Part shown: positions 1 through 7,722 of the stretch, one piece after another | Layout: the number at the start of each line of letters is the position of its first letter | How positions within the stretch are numbered: position 1 is the first letter of the stretch | Assembly (NCBI GenBank): GCA_017403885.1 | Contig: JAFRDM010000078.1 | Coordinates: 1-46,076 of the forward strand | Length of the DNA stretch: 46,076 bases | Direction: 5' to 3' | Source: Oscillospiraceae bacterium | Lineage (GTDB): Bacteria; Bacillota; Clostridia; Oscillospirales; Oscillospiraceae | Program-made: the position numbers and the translations under genes | The notes under the pieces: generated by a model | Database searches by the model: none | Seen by the model: the letters and a program-made list of their open reading frames with translations, nothing else | Told to the model about the DNA's origin: nothing

Positions 1-226
1 CAAGTACGGCAACGGAGCCGAGCGCAAGGCGAAGCTCGAAGCCGCCGGCTACGATTACGAGACGGTGCAGCGCCTGGTCAACGGCCTCTCGGCCGGCTAC
101 GGCAAGGTCGCGCAGGACGTCATCGACGGCAAGTACGGCAACGGCGGCGCCCGTGTGGCCGCCCTGAAGGCCGCGGGCTTCGACGCCCAGCTGGTGCAGG
201 ACATCGTCAACGGCATCCTGCTTTAA
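1..226 (+). CDS. C-terminal end of a CW_7 (Cpl-7) repeat cell-wall-binding protein, partial
   Basis: The frame is open from base 2 and ends at TAA 224-226, giving 74 residues of a protein whose start lies outside the window. Two copies of the CW_7 (Cpl-7 lysozyme C-terminal) repeat are visible. The first starts inside the motif KYGNGAERKAKLEAAGYD. The second reads VAQDVIDGKYGNGGARVAAL and ends the protein with VNGILL. Such repeats bind peptidoglycan muropeptides and sit at the C-terminus of GH25 muramidases, amidases or NlpC/P60 enzymes. The catalytic part is not in the window, so the enzymatic class is unknown. A strong hairpin follows the stop, so this is the last gene of its unit. Confidence 0.85.
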   Translation, partial: KYGNGAERKAKLEAAGYDYETVQRLVNGLSAGYGKVAQDVIDGKYGNGGARVAALKAAGFDAQLVQDIVNGILL

Positions 227-236
227 GGCAGAGCAA

Positions 237-275
237 AACGGCCGCGTGACCTTATTCGGTCATGCGGCCGTTTGC
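237..275 (+). terminator. Hairpin terminator after the CW_7 protein
   Basis: A 15-bp stem (237-251 with 258-272, core ACGGCCGC/GCGGCCGT, one G-U pair) with a TTATTC loop begins 10 bases after the stop codon. The T run after it is short (TTTG), so termination may be imperfect. Confidence 0.6.
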
Positions 276-393
276 GCTTGACGGGCGTCGGAGTTTTTCC
301 GCCATATTCAATTTGAAAAGCGGTTTTTTTTGTGATAGTATTGTGACCGGACAAATGCTATGATAAGCACAAGATCATTGAGGAGGCATCGAT

Positions 394-1002
394 ATGGGAC
401 TCTTTTCCAAAATCCAGAAATTCCACGAAGCGGGCACGCGCCCGAGCGAGGACAACCTCGAGCGATACGGCGCGCCGAAAAGCTCTCTGTACACCGAGCA
501 GGATCCCGGCGATCTGCATCAGAAGATCCAGGTCAAGGACGAGCAGGGCAAGACGCTGTATTGGACAAAATCCTCGATCATCGCCATCCGCGGCAAGACC
601 GATATTTTCGACGCGAGCGACCGCCAGGTGGCGCATCTCGAGAGAAAACCGATCAGTCTCCACGAGGAGCATTATATCACGATGGCCGATGGGCTTCAGA
701 TCACGCTTTCCAACGAGTTGTTCCACGTTTTCAAGGACGTCACCAACATCAAGGGTCTTGACTGGCAGCTGCAGGGCAACGTCATCGGCCTGAACTTCAT
801 GCTCCTTGACCGGAACGGCGAACCGATCGCTGCGATCGGACAGAAAATGCTCTCTCTACACAACCGCTACAGCATCGATCTCTATCAGCCGCAGCACAGC
901 GAGATCGTAGTGGCCATCGTGATCGCGCTGCAGAAAATGCTCGCCGCACGCCGGGAGCGCGAAAGCAGCTCCAGCTCCGGCTTCAGCTTCAGCAGCGACT
1001 GA
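394..1002 (+). CDS. LURP-one-related (YxjI/Tubby-C-like) family protein
   Basis: A 202-residue protein with ATG at 394 and AGGAGG at 381-386. It matches the LURP-one-related/YxjI pattern of repeated short strand pairs: IQVKDEQGKTLYWTKS, then DIFDASDRQVAHLERK, then WQLQGNVIGLNFMLLD and PIAAIGQKMLSLHNRYSID. These form a Tubby-C-like beta barrel around a central helix. The C-terminus ends in a Ser-rich tail after a basic AARRERES stretch. The biochemical role of bacterial members is not settled; some are linked to membrane or phospholipid binding. It has no signal peptide. Two lipoprotein genes follow, but a functional link is not evident. Confidence 0.7.
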   Translation: MGLFSKIQKFHEAGTRPSEDNLERYGAPKSSLYTEQDPGDLHQKIQVKDEQGKTLYWTKSSIIAIRGKTDIFDASDRQVAHLERKPISLHEEHYITMADGLQITLSNELFHVFKDVTNIKGLDWQLQGNVIGLNFMLLDRNGEPIAAIGQKMLSLHNRYSIDLYQPQHSEIVVAIVIALQKMLAARRERESSSSSGFSFSSD

Positions 1003-1042
1003 TCCCCGGCCGATCCCTTTTTGAAAACAGGAGGAATATGTC

Positions 1043-1441
1043 ATGAAAAAGACGGTATCTATTATCATTTTACTTGCCATGCTGCTCGGCCTCGCCGGCT
1101 GCGGGGGCGGCGTAACGATCGGTTCGTTCTCGTCGAAGTACTTTAATACCGAGGATTATGATTCCGCGGTGCAGGAGGTCATGACGGCCTTTAGCGAGTA
1201 TGAGGGCTGCACCTTGAAGAAGATCGGCTATGTCGGTGATGCTGCGGTAAAGGCGGAAGCTGACGCCCGCGGCCTCGCTCCCGAGCAGATCATTGTGCTG
1301 AGTTCGACCTTTACCACCGATGACAAGGACCACGGGCTTGTGTTCGAGCCCAACAAAACCTATGAGGATTACCTTTGGGTCCTGACCCGGAGCTCGTCGA
1401 CCGACCCCTTCTGGGTCGTCGCGGATCGCGGATATAATTGA
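1043..1441 (+). CDS. Small predicted lipoprotein, unknown function
   Basis: A 132-residue protein with a clear lipoprotein signal: MKK, a hydrophobic core, then lipobox LAGC with the lipidated Cys near residue 20 followed by a Gly-rich spacer. AGGAGG lies at 1030-1035 before the ATG at 1043. The mature part is about 110 residues, mixed alpha/beta in appearance, and ends in PFWVVADRGYN. I do not recognise a named domain. It lies 22 bases before a second lipoprotein gene, so the two are probably co-transcribed surface proteins. Confidence 0.75.
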   Translation: MKKTVSIIILLAMLLGLAGCGGGVTIGSFSSKYFNTEDYDSAVQEVMTAFSEYEGCTLKKIGYVGDAAVKAEADARGLAPEQIIVLSSTFTTDDKDHGLVFEPNKTYEDYLWVLTRSSSTDPFWVVADRGYN

Positions 1442-1463
1442 AAAGAACGGGGGAAAAACGAAA

Positions 1464-2843
1464 ATGAAAAAGATGATTTGCCTGTTGCTGGCGGTCTGCA
1501 TGCTCTTGTCGCTGGCGGCCTGCGGCGCCCCCGCGCCGAAGCAGGAGACTACTGCGTCCCCGCCGGAACAGGCGGCTGCTGAATGGACCCGCCAGGGCTA
1601 CTATTTTGACGAGCTCGGCAATATGCTCTCCGTCACCAGAATGGACGACGTCGACGATCCCGGCTGGTATGTGGGCTTTATGAACGGCGAGGACTTTATC
1701 GAGGACGCTTACGGCGGCATGCTTCCCCAGGAAGGAAACACGCTGCACGGCGCTCTGCCCTCCTCCGGCAGCAAGCCGGATATCACGGTGACGGTCTCCG
1801 AAGAAGGAGAGAACGGTCTGCTGCTCGTTATTGAGGGCGGCGAGAGCTATCATTTCACCGTCATGGAAATGGAAGCGCCCCTTGCGACTCTCTGGGTCAA
1901 CACCGAGGGCTACGGCAGCTTCAGCTGCGTCGAAGAAGGGGACGATTCCGAGGTCGATACGAACACCACGTCACTTCAGTACGGCCTGGCTGAGCCGACG
2001 AGCTATTTGCTCACCGCATATCCGGGCGAGGACTGGTATTTTGTGAAGTGGACGCTCAACGGGGAAGATTACTCCACCCAAGAGCAGATCACGATCGAGG
2101 TCGGCGAGGATACGGACATTGTCGCCGTGTTTGACTTCGCGGGCTCTGACGGTCAGAATCCCGTGATGAACTTTATCGGCAGCTACCAGTGCGACCGCGC
2201 GAACGCGCTGGTCGAATGCATCGGCGACGACGGCGCGCAGATCACGATCAAGTGGGGCGGCAGCGCCTGGGAACTGGCACAGTGGGATATCGTCGGCCGT
2301 CTCGATCTTGACACACTGACGGTCGATTACACCGGCTGCACGAAGTCGATCCTCGTCTATGACGACAGCGGCGAACTCAAGAGCAGGGAAGTCGAATACG
2401 AGGACGGCACCGGCTCCATCGTCTTCCATGATGACGGCAGCTTCACCTGGCATGAGGATCAGGCCGACCGTGAGGACATGCTCTTCGAGTGGCTGCCCGT
2501 CGCCGAGGAGCGCTGCGGCTTCGAGGGCATGTGGGCGGAGGAGATCGCCGGCCGCTGCCAGATCTTGTTCAGCTATCGCGGAGAGGGAAGCCAGAACGTC
2601 GAGATCACATGGTCGGGCTCCGCTTTCGAGCGCCGCTGCTGGGAGATGACGGCGGACGTCTATAAAAACGACATCATGATCTACGAGAACGCGCATTCCT
2701 GGGTGGAGACCTACACCGACGAAGAAAACTATACGGTCTCCGATGAGAGCTTTGATGGAACCGGAAGCTTTTATCTCGAAGACGGAAAGCTCCACTGGAT
2801 CAATGACCAGACGGGCGAGGACACGGTGTTCATCCCGGCTTGA
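1464..2843 (+). CDS. Lipoprotein with an InlB B-repeat-like domain
   Basis: A 459-residue lipoprotein with signal MKKMICLLLAVCMLLSLAAC and the lipidated Cys at residue 20. After a short acidic linker there is a region containing a bacterial repeat of the divergent InlB B-repeat type (residues about 165-225, with LTAYPGEDWYFVKWTLNGED and ITIEVGEDTDIVAVF). Two related acidic beta-rich segments follow; compare AQITIKWGGSAWELAQWDIV with NVEITWSGSAFERRCWEMTA, which looks like an internal duplication. It is probably surface exposed. Function is unknown. It is the second gene of the lipoprotein pair. Confidence 0.75.
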   Translation: MKKMICLLLAVCMLLSLAACGAPAPKQETTASPPEQAAAEWTRQGYYFDELGNMLSVTRMDDVDDPGWYVGFMNGEDFIEDAYGGMLPQEGNTLHGALPSSGSKPDITVTVSEEGENGLLLVIEGGESYHFTVMEMEAPLATLWVNTEGYGSFSCVEEGDDSEVDTNTTSLQYGLAEPTSYLLTAYPGEDWYFVKWTLNGEDYSTQEQITIEVGEDTDIVAVFDFAGSDGQNPVMNFIGSYQCDRANALVECIGDDGAQITIKWGGSAWELAQWDIVGRLDLDTLTVDYTGCTKSILVYDDSGELKSREVEYEDGTGSIVFHDDGSFTWHEDQADREDMLFEWLPVAEERCGFEGMWAEEIAGRCQILFSYRGEGSQNVEITWSGSAFERRCWEMTADVYKNDIMIYENAHSWVETYTDEENYTVSDESFDGTGSFYLEDGKLHWINDQTGEDTVFIPA

Positions 2844-2948
2844 TCGCCGGAAAGAGGATAAAAAGAGGGGGATTCATTTAGTTAAGGATACAAAAAGCTG
2901 AAACTCACGCTTACTGTACTTCCAAATCATTATTTGGAGGTAACTCAC

Positions 2949-3353
2949 ATGAAAACAGCAGTATCCTTTTTTGAGCAGAATGGCGGGACTTATACGCGCG
3001 TTGGCGATATGCTTTTGCCGAACTTGATCCTCGAAGAAACCGAGAGCAAACCGATCGGCAAGTATGGCCGGATGCGGAAGAAGTATCTGAAAGAGCATCA
3101 TCCAGCGGTTTATTCTGCGATGCTCCTCAACGGCGAATTGTATAGGCACCTCTCTGAGATCGACGAAGGCTGCGAGGAGCGCATGGATCTGCTTGCTCGC
3201 CAGATGGCCGAGCGCGAGGGCGTGACCGAAGCACTCAAGGCCGCCGATCAGGTGGAATGGGTGCAGCGGATGAACAGCATCCGCTGCCGCGCCGAGGAGA
3301 TCGTGTTGAACGAGCTTGTTTTTCCCGAGGAGGTGCGAGATGCAAATTCTTGA
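2949..3353 (+). CDS. TnpV family transposon-encoded protein
   Basis: A 134-residue protein. ATG 2949 is chosen over an in-frame upstream start at 2934 because GGAGG (2935-2939) precedes it at normal spacing. It resembles the TnpV family found in Tn4451-like and related clostridial mobilizable elements: KYGRMRKKYLKEHHP, followed by a helical acidic C-terminus with LLARQMAEREGVTE and MNSIRCRAEEIVLNELV. The molecular role of TnpV is unknown. It overlaps the next gene by 14 bases, so the two are translationally coupled. No transposition gene lies directly beside it, so this looks like a left-over accessory pair. Confidence 0.8.
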   Translation: MKTAVSFFEQNGGTYTRVGDMLLPNLILEETESKPIGKYGRMRKKYLKEHHPAVYSAMLLNGELYRHLSEIDEGCEERMDLLARQMAEREGVTEALKAADQVEWVQRMNSIRCRAEEIVLNELVFPEEVRDANS

Positions 3354-3621
3354 AGACCTCTACCTCGGTGACATCCGCCCCAATGAGCGCTTTTTCAAGC
3401 GCAACAGCCAGTATGCCAAAGCACTGGACGAAGTCGTCAAGGTCAGCGACGTACTGATGGCCTCGCTCAACAAGGACGAGAAAAAGCTCTTTGAGGATTT
3501 TATGGACGCCCAGCGCGAGGTCTCGGTCCTCACGGATTGTGAAACTTTCTGCTACGCATTCAAGCTCGGCGCGAAGATCATGCTGGACGTGCTGACAGAT
3601 GGGCAAATGAAGGAAATATAG
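3340..3621 (+). CDS. DUF6809-like small protein of a mobile-element remnant
   Basis: A 93-residue protein, MQILEDLYLGDIRPNERFF..., with GAGGAGG at 3327-3333 supporting ATG 3340 over an upstream start at 3316. It is predicted all-helical, with the conserved-looking segment FMDAQREVSVLTDCETFCYAFKLG. Proteins of this kind (DUF6809) commonly follow tnpV in clostridial mobile elements, and that family assignment is from memory of the pattern. No enzymatic motif is visible. A terminator follows within 7 bases of the stop. Confidence 0.65.
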   Translation: MQILEDLYLGDIRPNERFFKRNSQYAKALDEVVKVSDVLMASLNKDEKKLFEDFMDAQREVSVLTDCETFCYAFKLGAKIMLDVLTDGQMKEI

Positions 3622-3627
3622 AAACAG

Positions 3628-3664
3628 GGTCCGAACAGAATATCATGATCTGTTCGGACCATTT
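3628..3664 (+). terminator. Hairpin terminator after the tnpV pair
   Basis: A perfect 12-bp stem GGTCCGAACAGA (3628-3639) / TCTGTTCGGACC (3649-3660) with a 9-base loop starts 7 bases after the stop. Only ATTT follows, so the T run is weak. Confidence 0.6.
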
Positions 3665-3946
3665 CATAATGCATGTTTACAAGAAAGGACAGTTTCCGAG
3701 CGGTGGAAAGAGAAGTTGCATTCAATGTGCTGATAATTGTATAGTACTTTTTTCAGTCTACTTGAGCGGACGGAAGCCCAAAAAGCTTCCGTCCGCCCAA
3801 GTTACTCTATTCACGTAGAACAAATCGGAATAAAACCTGCGCTGTAGATTGATTTATAGATAATTTTGGATTGGCATATAGGTACAGCAGTATTTCTCAA
3901 TACTGACAGCAGCTATTCTCACAACGAAATCTCAACAAAAACCAAA
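3665..3946. other. Gene-free AT-rich stretch with one inverted repeat
   Basis: No convincing gene is seen in this stretch. It holds a 17-bp inverted repeat with one mismatch: CTTGAGCGGACGGAAGC at 3761-3777 and GCTTCCGTCCGCCCAAG at 3785-3801. There is no T run next to it. It may be an old terminator or a mobile-element end. Base composition is lower in GC than the flanking genes. Confidence 0.5.
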
Positions 3947-3989
3947 AAACAAGACGACGAGCAATGGAAAAACGCTCGGCGTCTTGTTT
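3947..3989 (-). terminator. Terminator of the MaoC-type hydratase gene
   Basis: A 16-bp stem with one mismatch (3947-3962 with 3974-3989). Read on the minus strand it is followed by a T-rich tract (complement of 3941-3949). It lies just beyond the stop of the gene at 4000-4419. Confidence 0.75.
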
Positions 3990-3999
3990 TTTGCGGCAA

Positions 4000-4419
4000 T
4001 TACGCTTTCGGCGGCATAACAGTCGCTTTGCCCTTGATCACAACGTCGCCATTCTGATTGGTGCAAACGGTGTCAAGAATGGCGCGATTTTTCTCGGGGA
4101 TCAGTTCAGCCACCGTAGCCGTGGCCGTGATGGTATCGCCGATGGCAACGGGCTTGGTGAAGCGGAGCTCCTGCCCCATATAGATGGTGCCGGGACCGGG
4201 CAGCAGCGTACCGAGCACGGCGGAAATCAGGCCTGCCGAAAGCATGCCGTGGGCGATCCGCTTGCCGAACATGCCTTTTTCAGCTTCGGTCTGGTTGACG
4301 TGAGCAGGGTTGAAGTCGCCGCTGATGCCGGCATACAGATACACGTCGGTTTCGGAAATGGTCTTGGTGAAAGAGGCGCTGTCGCCGATCTTCATTTCTC
4401 CGATAGTAATACCTTTCAT
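4000..4419 (-). CDS. MaoC-family (R)-specific enoyl-CoA hydratase
   Basis: A 139-residue single hot-dog-fold hydratase. The catalytic motif is intact: YAGISGDFNPAHVN supplies Asp35 and His40, and FGKRIAHGML follows. The length fits PhaJ-type (R)-hydratases. The expected reaction is reversible hydration of a trans-2-enoyl-CoA to the (R)-3-hydroxyacyl-CoA. GGAGG stands before the ATG at 4419. The gene is divergent from the KAS III-like gene and shares with it a control region holding two identical palindromes. It is therefore very likely the hydration step of the acyl-CoA pathway encoded across 4.6-18.8 kb. Confidence 0.88.
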   Translation of the reverse strand: MKGITIGEMKIGDSASFTKTISETDVYLYAGISGDFNPAHVNQTEAEKGMFGKRIAHGMLSAGLISAVLGTLLPGPGTIYMGQELRFTKPVAIGDTITATATVAELIPEKNRAILDTVCTNQNGDVVIKGKATVMPPKA

Positions 4420-4456
4420 TTCAAAGCCTCCTGAAAATCAGATTTGATCGTGAAAG

Positions 4457-4476
4457 ACATGAATAGCAGTTCATGT
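4457..4476. promoter_or_regulatory. Palindromic operator, copy 1 (hydratase side)
   Basis: The sequence ACATGAATAGCAGTTCATGT has 7-bp perfect arms (ACATGAA/TTCATGT) and a 6-base spacer. It sits 3 bases downstream of the -10 box of the minus-strand promoter, an ideal position for repression. An identical copy lies at 4607-4626. The form is typical of TetR-family sites; the TetR gene at 13547 is the natural candidate. Confidence 0.85.
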
Positions 4477-4479
4477 AGA

Positions 4480-4508
4480 ATCATATCACGAGCCCTATTT
4501 GCTGTCAA
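4480..4508 (-). promoter_or_regulatory. Promoter of the MaoC-type hydratase
   Basis: On the minus strand, TTGACA (complement of 4503-4508), 17 bases, then TATGAT (complement of 4480-4485). This is a near-consensus housekeeping promoter, and the operator copy 1 covers the start of the transcript. Confidence 0.85.
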
Positions 4509-4568
4509 TGCCAAAAACAAATAAGTAATTTTGTACAAACTGTCAAGACAATAATACGAGCCTTTTCG

Positions 4569-4597
4569 TTGACATTGAAGATTCACATTGTTATATT
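4569..4597 (+). promoter_or_regulatory. Promoter of the KAS III-like/liv operon
   Basis: TTGACA at 4569-4574, 17-base spacer, TATATT at 4592-4597. Operator copy 2 starts 9 bases after the -10 box and would cover the transcription start. Confidence 0.85.
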
Positions 4598-4606
4598 TAT
4601 AGCAGA

Positions 4607-4626
4607 ACATGAATAGCAGTTCATGT
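4607..4626. promoter_or_regulatory. Palindromic operator, copy 2 (operon side)
   Basis: This is a 20-base exact duplicate of the palindrome at 4457-4476, 150 bases away. It lies between the plus-strand -10 box and the ribosome site of the gene at 4663. Confidence 0.85.
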
Positions 4627-4662
4627 GAATTAAAATTCGTTTGCGGTAAGGAGGACAATCAT

Positions 4663-5688
4663 ATGAGTGATAAAGTTCCCGTAGGCATCGTAGGTATCGG
4701 CATCTATCTGCCGAAGAAGATCATGACGGCTAAGGAAATTTCCGACGCCACCGGAGGCGTCTGGAGCGAGGACGCCGTTAAGAACAAACTGGGCATAATT
4801 CAGAAGTATGTTCCCTCCGACGATCCCTGCGACGGAACGCAGGAAATGGGCGCTCTGGCTGCGCTGGACTGCCTGAAGAACACGGGCATTGACCCGCTGG
4901 ACATCGACGCGATCCTCTGCTTTGGCGAGGAGTGGAAGGAGTATCCTCTCACGACTTCCGCCTGCTATATTCAGGACCGTATCGGCGCAAAGAACGCCTG
5001 GGGCATCGATGTACAGAACCGCTGCTGCACCACGGTTTCGGCCATGAAGCTGGCCAAGGATATCCTGATCGCCGACGACGAGGTCAAGACGATCCTGGTC
5101 GCGGGCGGCTATCGCAACTGCGACTTCATTGACTTCACCGACAGCGGCGTGTCCTTCATGTTCAACCTGGCCGCGGGCGGCGGCGCGGTGATCCTGCAGA
5201 AGGGCTACGAGAAGAACCAGCTCCTCGGCACGCACATCATGTCCGACGGCTCGGTCGTCCATACCTGCGGTTCTAAAGTCGGCGGCATTACGGAACGTGT
5301 CACCGCGGAGAACGTGAAAGAGTTCGGGATGCTCCGTCTGATGGATTCCCCGAAGATGAAGGGCCTGCTGAACACGGTCTCCATGCCGAACTGGTATCAC
5401 TGCATCGACGAGGCGCTGCGCAAGTCCGGAAAAACCCGCGCGGACATCGGATATCTCGATATCCTTCACATCAAGCGTTCCGGGCATCTCGGCATGCTCA
5501 AGGACCTCGGCCTCACGGAGGATCAGACCATTTATCTTGAAAACTATGGCCACGTCGGTCAGGTCGACCAGATCCTGTCTCTCAAGCTCGGCCTTGAGGC
5601 AGGCAAGGTCAAGCCGGGCACCGTCGTCTGCATGATCGCGGCGGGCATCGGCTATACCTGGGCGGCAAACGTGATTCAATGGGGTTGA
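4663..5688 (+). CDS. 3-oxoacyl-ACP synthase III (FabH/KAS III)-like condensing or thiolytic enzyme
   Basis: A 341-residue thiolase-fold protein. ATG 4663 follows AAGGAGG at 4648-4654 and is preferred to an in-frame start at 4609, which falls inside the operator. Active-site Cys122 lies in QNRCCTTVSA and the His in DILHIKRSGH (His269). Where FabH enzymes have Asn in YGN, this protein has YGH (His297), giving a Cys-His-His arrangement. FabH joins acyl-CoA to malonyl-ACP; relatives outside fatty-acid synthesis use other acyl-CoA partners. As first gene of an import and acyl-CoA oxidation operon it may catalyse the C-C bond step, cleavage or condensation, of the pathway. That role is inference. 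Confidence 0.8.
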   Translation: MSDKVPVGIVGIGIYLPKKIMTAKEISDATGGVWSEDAVKNKLGIIQKYVPSDDPCDGTQEMGALAALDCLKNTGIDPLDIDAILCFGEEWKEYPLTTSACYIQDRIGAKNAWGIDVQNRCCTTVSAMKLAKDILIADDEVKTILVAGGYRNCDFIDFTDSGVSFMFNLAAGGGAVILQKGYEKNQLLGTHIMSDGSVVHTCGSKVGGITERVTAENVKEFGMLRLMDSPKMKGLLNTVSMPNWYHCIDEALRKSGKTRADIGYLDILHIKRSGHLGMLKDLGLTEDQTIYLENYGHVGQVDQILSLKLGLEAGKVKPGTVVCMIAAGIGYTWAANVIQWG

Positions 5689-5692
5689 TTTT

Positions 5693-6628
5693 TTGTTCAT
5701 TTCCTTTCTTTCAACCATTTGCGGTTCGCTTTTGAGCATGTGCGTAACGGCGCTGGCGGCTTTCGCCGTCACGATCATCTTCCGCACCTCCACAACGGCG
5801 AACTTTGCCCAGGGCGCGATCTCGGCTTTCGGCTGCTATGTCGTCGCCGACCTCTTGAATAAGAAGGGCGTCCCGGTCTATCTCGGCGTGTTCGGCGGTA
5901 TCCTTGTCGGCGTCGCGATCGGCGTGTTCATCGACCTGCTCGTTTTCCGCAAGGGCCGTCATGTCAACGAACTGGGGAAGCAGATCATCACGATGGGCTT
6001 TGTATCGCTCTTCTTCGGCGGCATCCCGCTCATATTCGGAACGCCTGAGCGGATCCCGTTTGAAGCCTTCTACAACACGGTCAAGGCCAAGACCTCTCCG
6101 AACTTCGTGATCCCCGCGATGGGCGGCGAGATCGTCATCACCAAGCATGCTTTGATCTGCCTGGGCATCACCGTCGTCATACTTGCGGTTCTGTTTCTGC
6201 TGCTGAAATTCAGCAAGTGGGGTCTCGGCGTACGCGCCACGGCCTCGAGCGAATTCACGGCAGAGCTCATGGGCATCGACACGCATGTGATCACCGCGAT
6301 CTCTTGGGCTTTGGCCTGCGGCCTCGGCGTTCTGGCAGCCGTCATGTACGCCGGAGGCGGCACGTCCATCTCCGCGGGCTTTATGACGACGATCCAGGTC
6401 AACGCTTTTCTGGCCTGTATCCTTGGCGGCTTCTCCACCTTTTACGGGCCGGTCATCGGCGCCGTGCTGATCCCGCTTGCCGCGAGCTGTGTCGGTTTTC
6501 TGGCCAACTTCAAGGGCTTCTATGGGATTTCCCGCTGGCAGATGGTCATTGTCTACGTCTTGCTGCTGATTGCCATTCTGATCAAACCCGAAGGGCTGTT
6601 CGGCAAGAAGACCGTCAAGAAGGTATGA
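5693..6628 (+). CDS. livH: Branched-chain amino acid-type ABC transporter permease LivH
   Basis: A 311-residue membrane protein of about eight hydrophobic segments. The start is TTG at 5693, 4 bases after the upstream stop, with only weak ribosome-site sequence (GGGG), so translation is probably coupled. Family features are the early TTANFAQGAISAFG segment and the cytoplasmic loop KWGLGVRATASSEFTAELMGID, which contacts the ATPase. The partner permease, two ATPases and the binding protein follow in the usual order. Substrates of this importer class range from Leu/Ile/Val to amides, urea and small aromatic or aliphatic acids. The gene context favours a carboxylic acid here. Confidence 0.88.
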   Translation: MFISFLSTICGSLLSMCVTALAAFAVTIIFRTSTTANFAQGAISAFGCYVVADLLNKKGVPVYLGVFGGILVGVAIGVFIDLLVFRKGRHVNELGKQIITMGFVSLFFGGIPLIFGTPERIPFEAFYNTVKAKTSPNFVIPAMGGEIVITKHALICLGITVVILAVLFLLLKFSKWGLGVRATASSEFTAELMGIDTHVITAISWALACGLGVLAAVMYAGGGTSISAGFMTTIQVNAFLACILGGFSTFYGPVIGAVLIPLAASCVGFLANFKGFYGISRWQMVIVYVLLLIAILIKPEGLFGKKTVKKV

Positions 6629-6636
6629 GGTGATTT

Positions 6637-7722
6637 ATGGATATCAAACAGGAATATCTCAGCGCCGCATACCCGGAAAGCGCAAAAAAGGCCGCAGGCG
6701 GAAATGTTCGGGCGGTTTTTGCCAATCCGCTGGCGCAGATCGCGCTGGTCGGGGTCGTGCTCGCGCTCGTGCAGTTTCTGGCGCTTGGCGGCATGATCTC
6801 CTCGGCCTTTGCCTATGCGCTGGGCAACACGCTGATCTACGCGATTGTGGCGATCGGCTTCTGTCTGCTGCTGGGTTACTCCGGCCTCGCCTCGCTGGGA
6901 ACGGCCGGCTTTATCGGCCTTGGCTCCTATGTGGCTTTCTATCTGATCGAGGGCATGGGCGCGCCGTACTATGTCGCACTCTTTGTGACGCTCGCGGTGT
7001 CGATCGCGCTGGGCGTGATCGTCGGCTTCATTTCGCTTCGGATAGAGGGCATCTATCTGGCGATCATGACGCTGGCGCTGGCGGAGATCATCCGAAGCCT
7101 GCTGATGGTGCTCAAGGCGACGATCAAAATCAACATCAACAACATCGTTTTATTCGGCGTCAACGTCAACGAGAAAGCCGTCTATCTTCTGATTACGGCC
7201 ACTTTCATTATTCTCATGGCGCTGACCTCCAATCTCATCCGCAGCCCCGTCGGCCGTGCGATGCTGGCCATGAAGGACAGCACCTCGGCCGCTCAGGCGA
7301 TGGGCATCAGCCTGATGAAATACCGGCTGCTCGCCTTTGTCATCTCCACGATCTACGCGGCGATGGGCGGCCTGCTGTACATGATGTACGTGCGCAACAT
7401 GACCACCGCGACCTCGACGCTGCTCACGCTGAGCACGTCGCTGAATATTCTCGGCGCGGTCATCATCGGCGGCGCCAAGTCGCTCTGGGGCACGACCTTC
7501 GGCACTTTCATCATCTACGGCCTGCAGTCCATGTTCCTCAGCAAGATCCGTTTCTTTGTTGAAAACCCGGCCTTTATCACCATGATCACCGGTCTTTTGA
7601 TCATCGTTGTGGTGATGTTTTTCCCCGGCGGCTTTGCCCAGATGCTCAGCTCCCTGCGCCTCTGGCTGCGCCGCAAGCGGGTCGAAAGGAGGATCCGCGA
7701 TTATGTCGGCAACGAGAGCTGA
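6637..7722 (+). CDS. livM: Branched-chain amino acid-type ABC transporter permease LivM
   Basis: A 361-residue permease, starting 8 bases after livH. The first 30 residues are soluble, followed by many membrane spans. The LivM signature is present: GYSGLASLGTAGFIGLGSYV near residue 87 and the coupling loop SPVGRAMLAMKDSTSAAQAMGIS. The C-terminal tail is strongly basic (LRRKRVERRIRDYV). It overlaps the following ATPase gene by 20 bases, which means coupled translation and matched subunit amounts. Confidence 0.88.
   Translation: MDIKQEYLSAAYPESAKKAAGGNVRAVFANPLAQIALVGVVLALVQFLALGGMISSAFAYALGNTLIYAIVAIGFCLLLGYSGLASLGTAGFIGLGSYVAFYLIEGMGAPYYVALFVTLAVSIALGVIVGFISLRIEGIYLAIMTLALAEIIRSLLMVLKATIKININNIVLFGVNVNEKAVYLLITATFIILMALTSNLIRSPVGRAMLAMKDSTSAAQAMGISLMKYRLLAFVISTIYAAMGGLLYMMYVRNMTTATSTLLTLSTSLNILGAVIIGGAKSLWGTTFGTFIIYGLQSMFLSKIRFFVENPAFITMITGLLIIVVVMFFPGGFAQMLSSLRLWLRRKRVERRIRDYVGNES

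Noticed and set aside
359-364. TATGAT as a -10 box for the LURP-one gene
   Set aside because: No acceptable -35 box is found at 16-18 bases upstream, so no promoter is called.
3761-3801. The 17-bp inverted repeat considered as an insertion-sequence end
   Set aside because: Both arms are adjacent with only a 7-base loop, so it is a hairpin rather than the separated ends of an element; no transposase is nearby.
4457-4626. Repeated palindromes considered as a short CRISPR-like array
   Set aside because: There are only two copies, 150 bases apart, each tied to a promoter. No CRISPR array or cas gene is present anywhere in the window.
4609-4662. Upstream in-frame start of the KAS III-like gene at 4609
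   Set aside because: It lies inside the operator and has no ribosome site, while ATG 4663 has AAGGAGG at good spacing.
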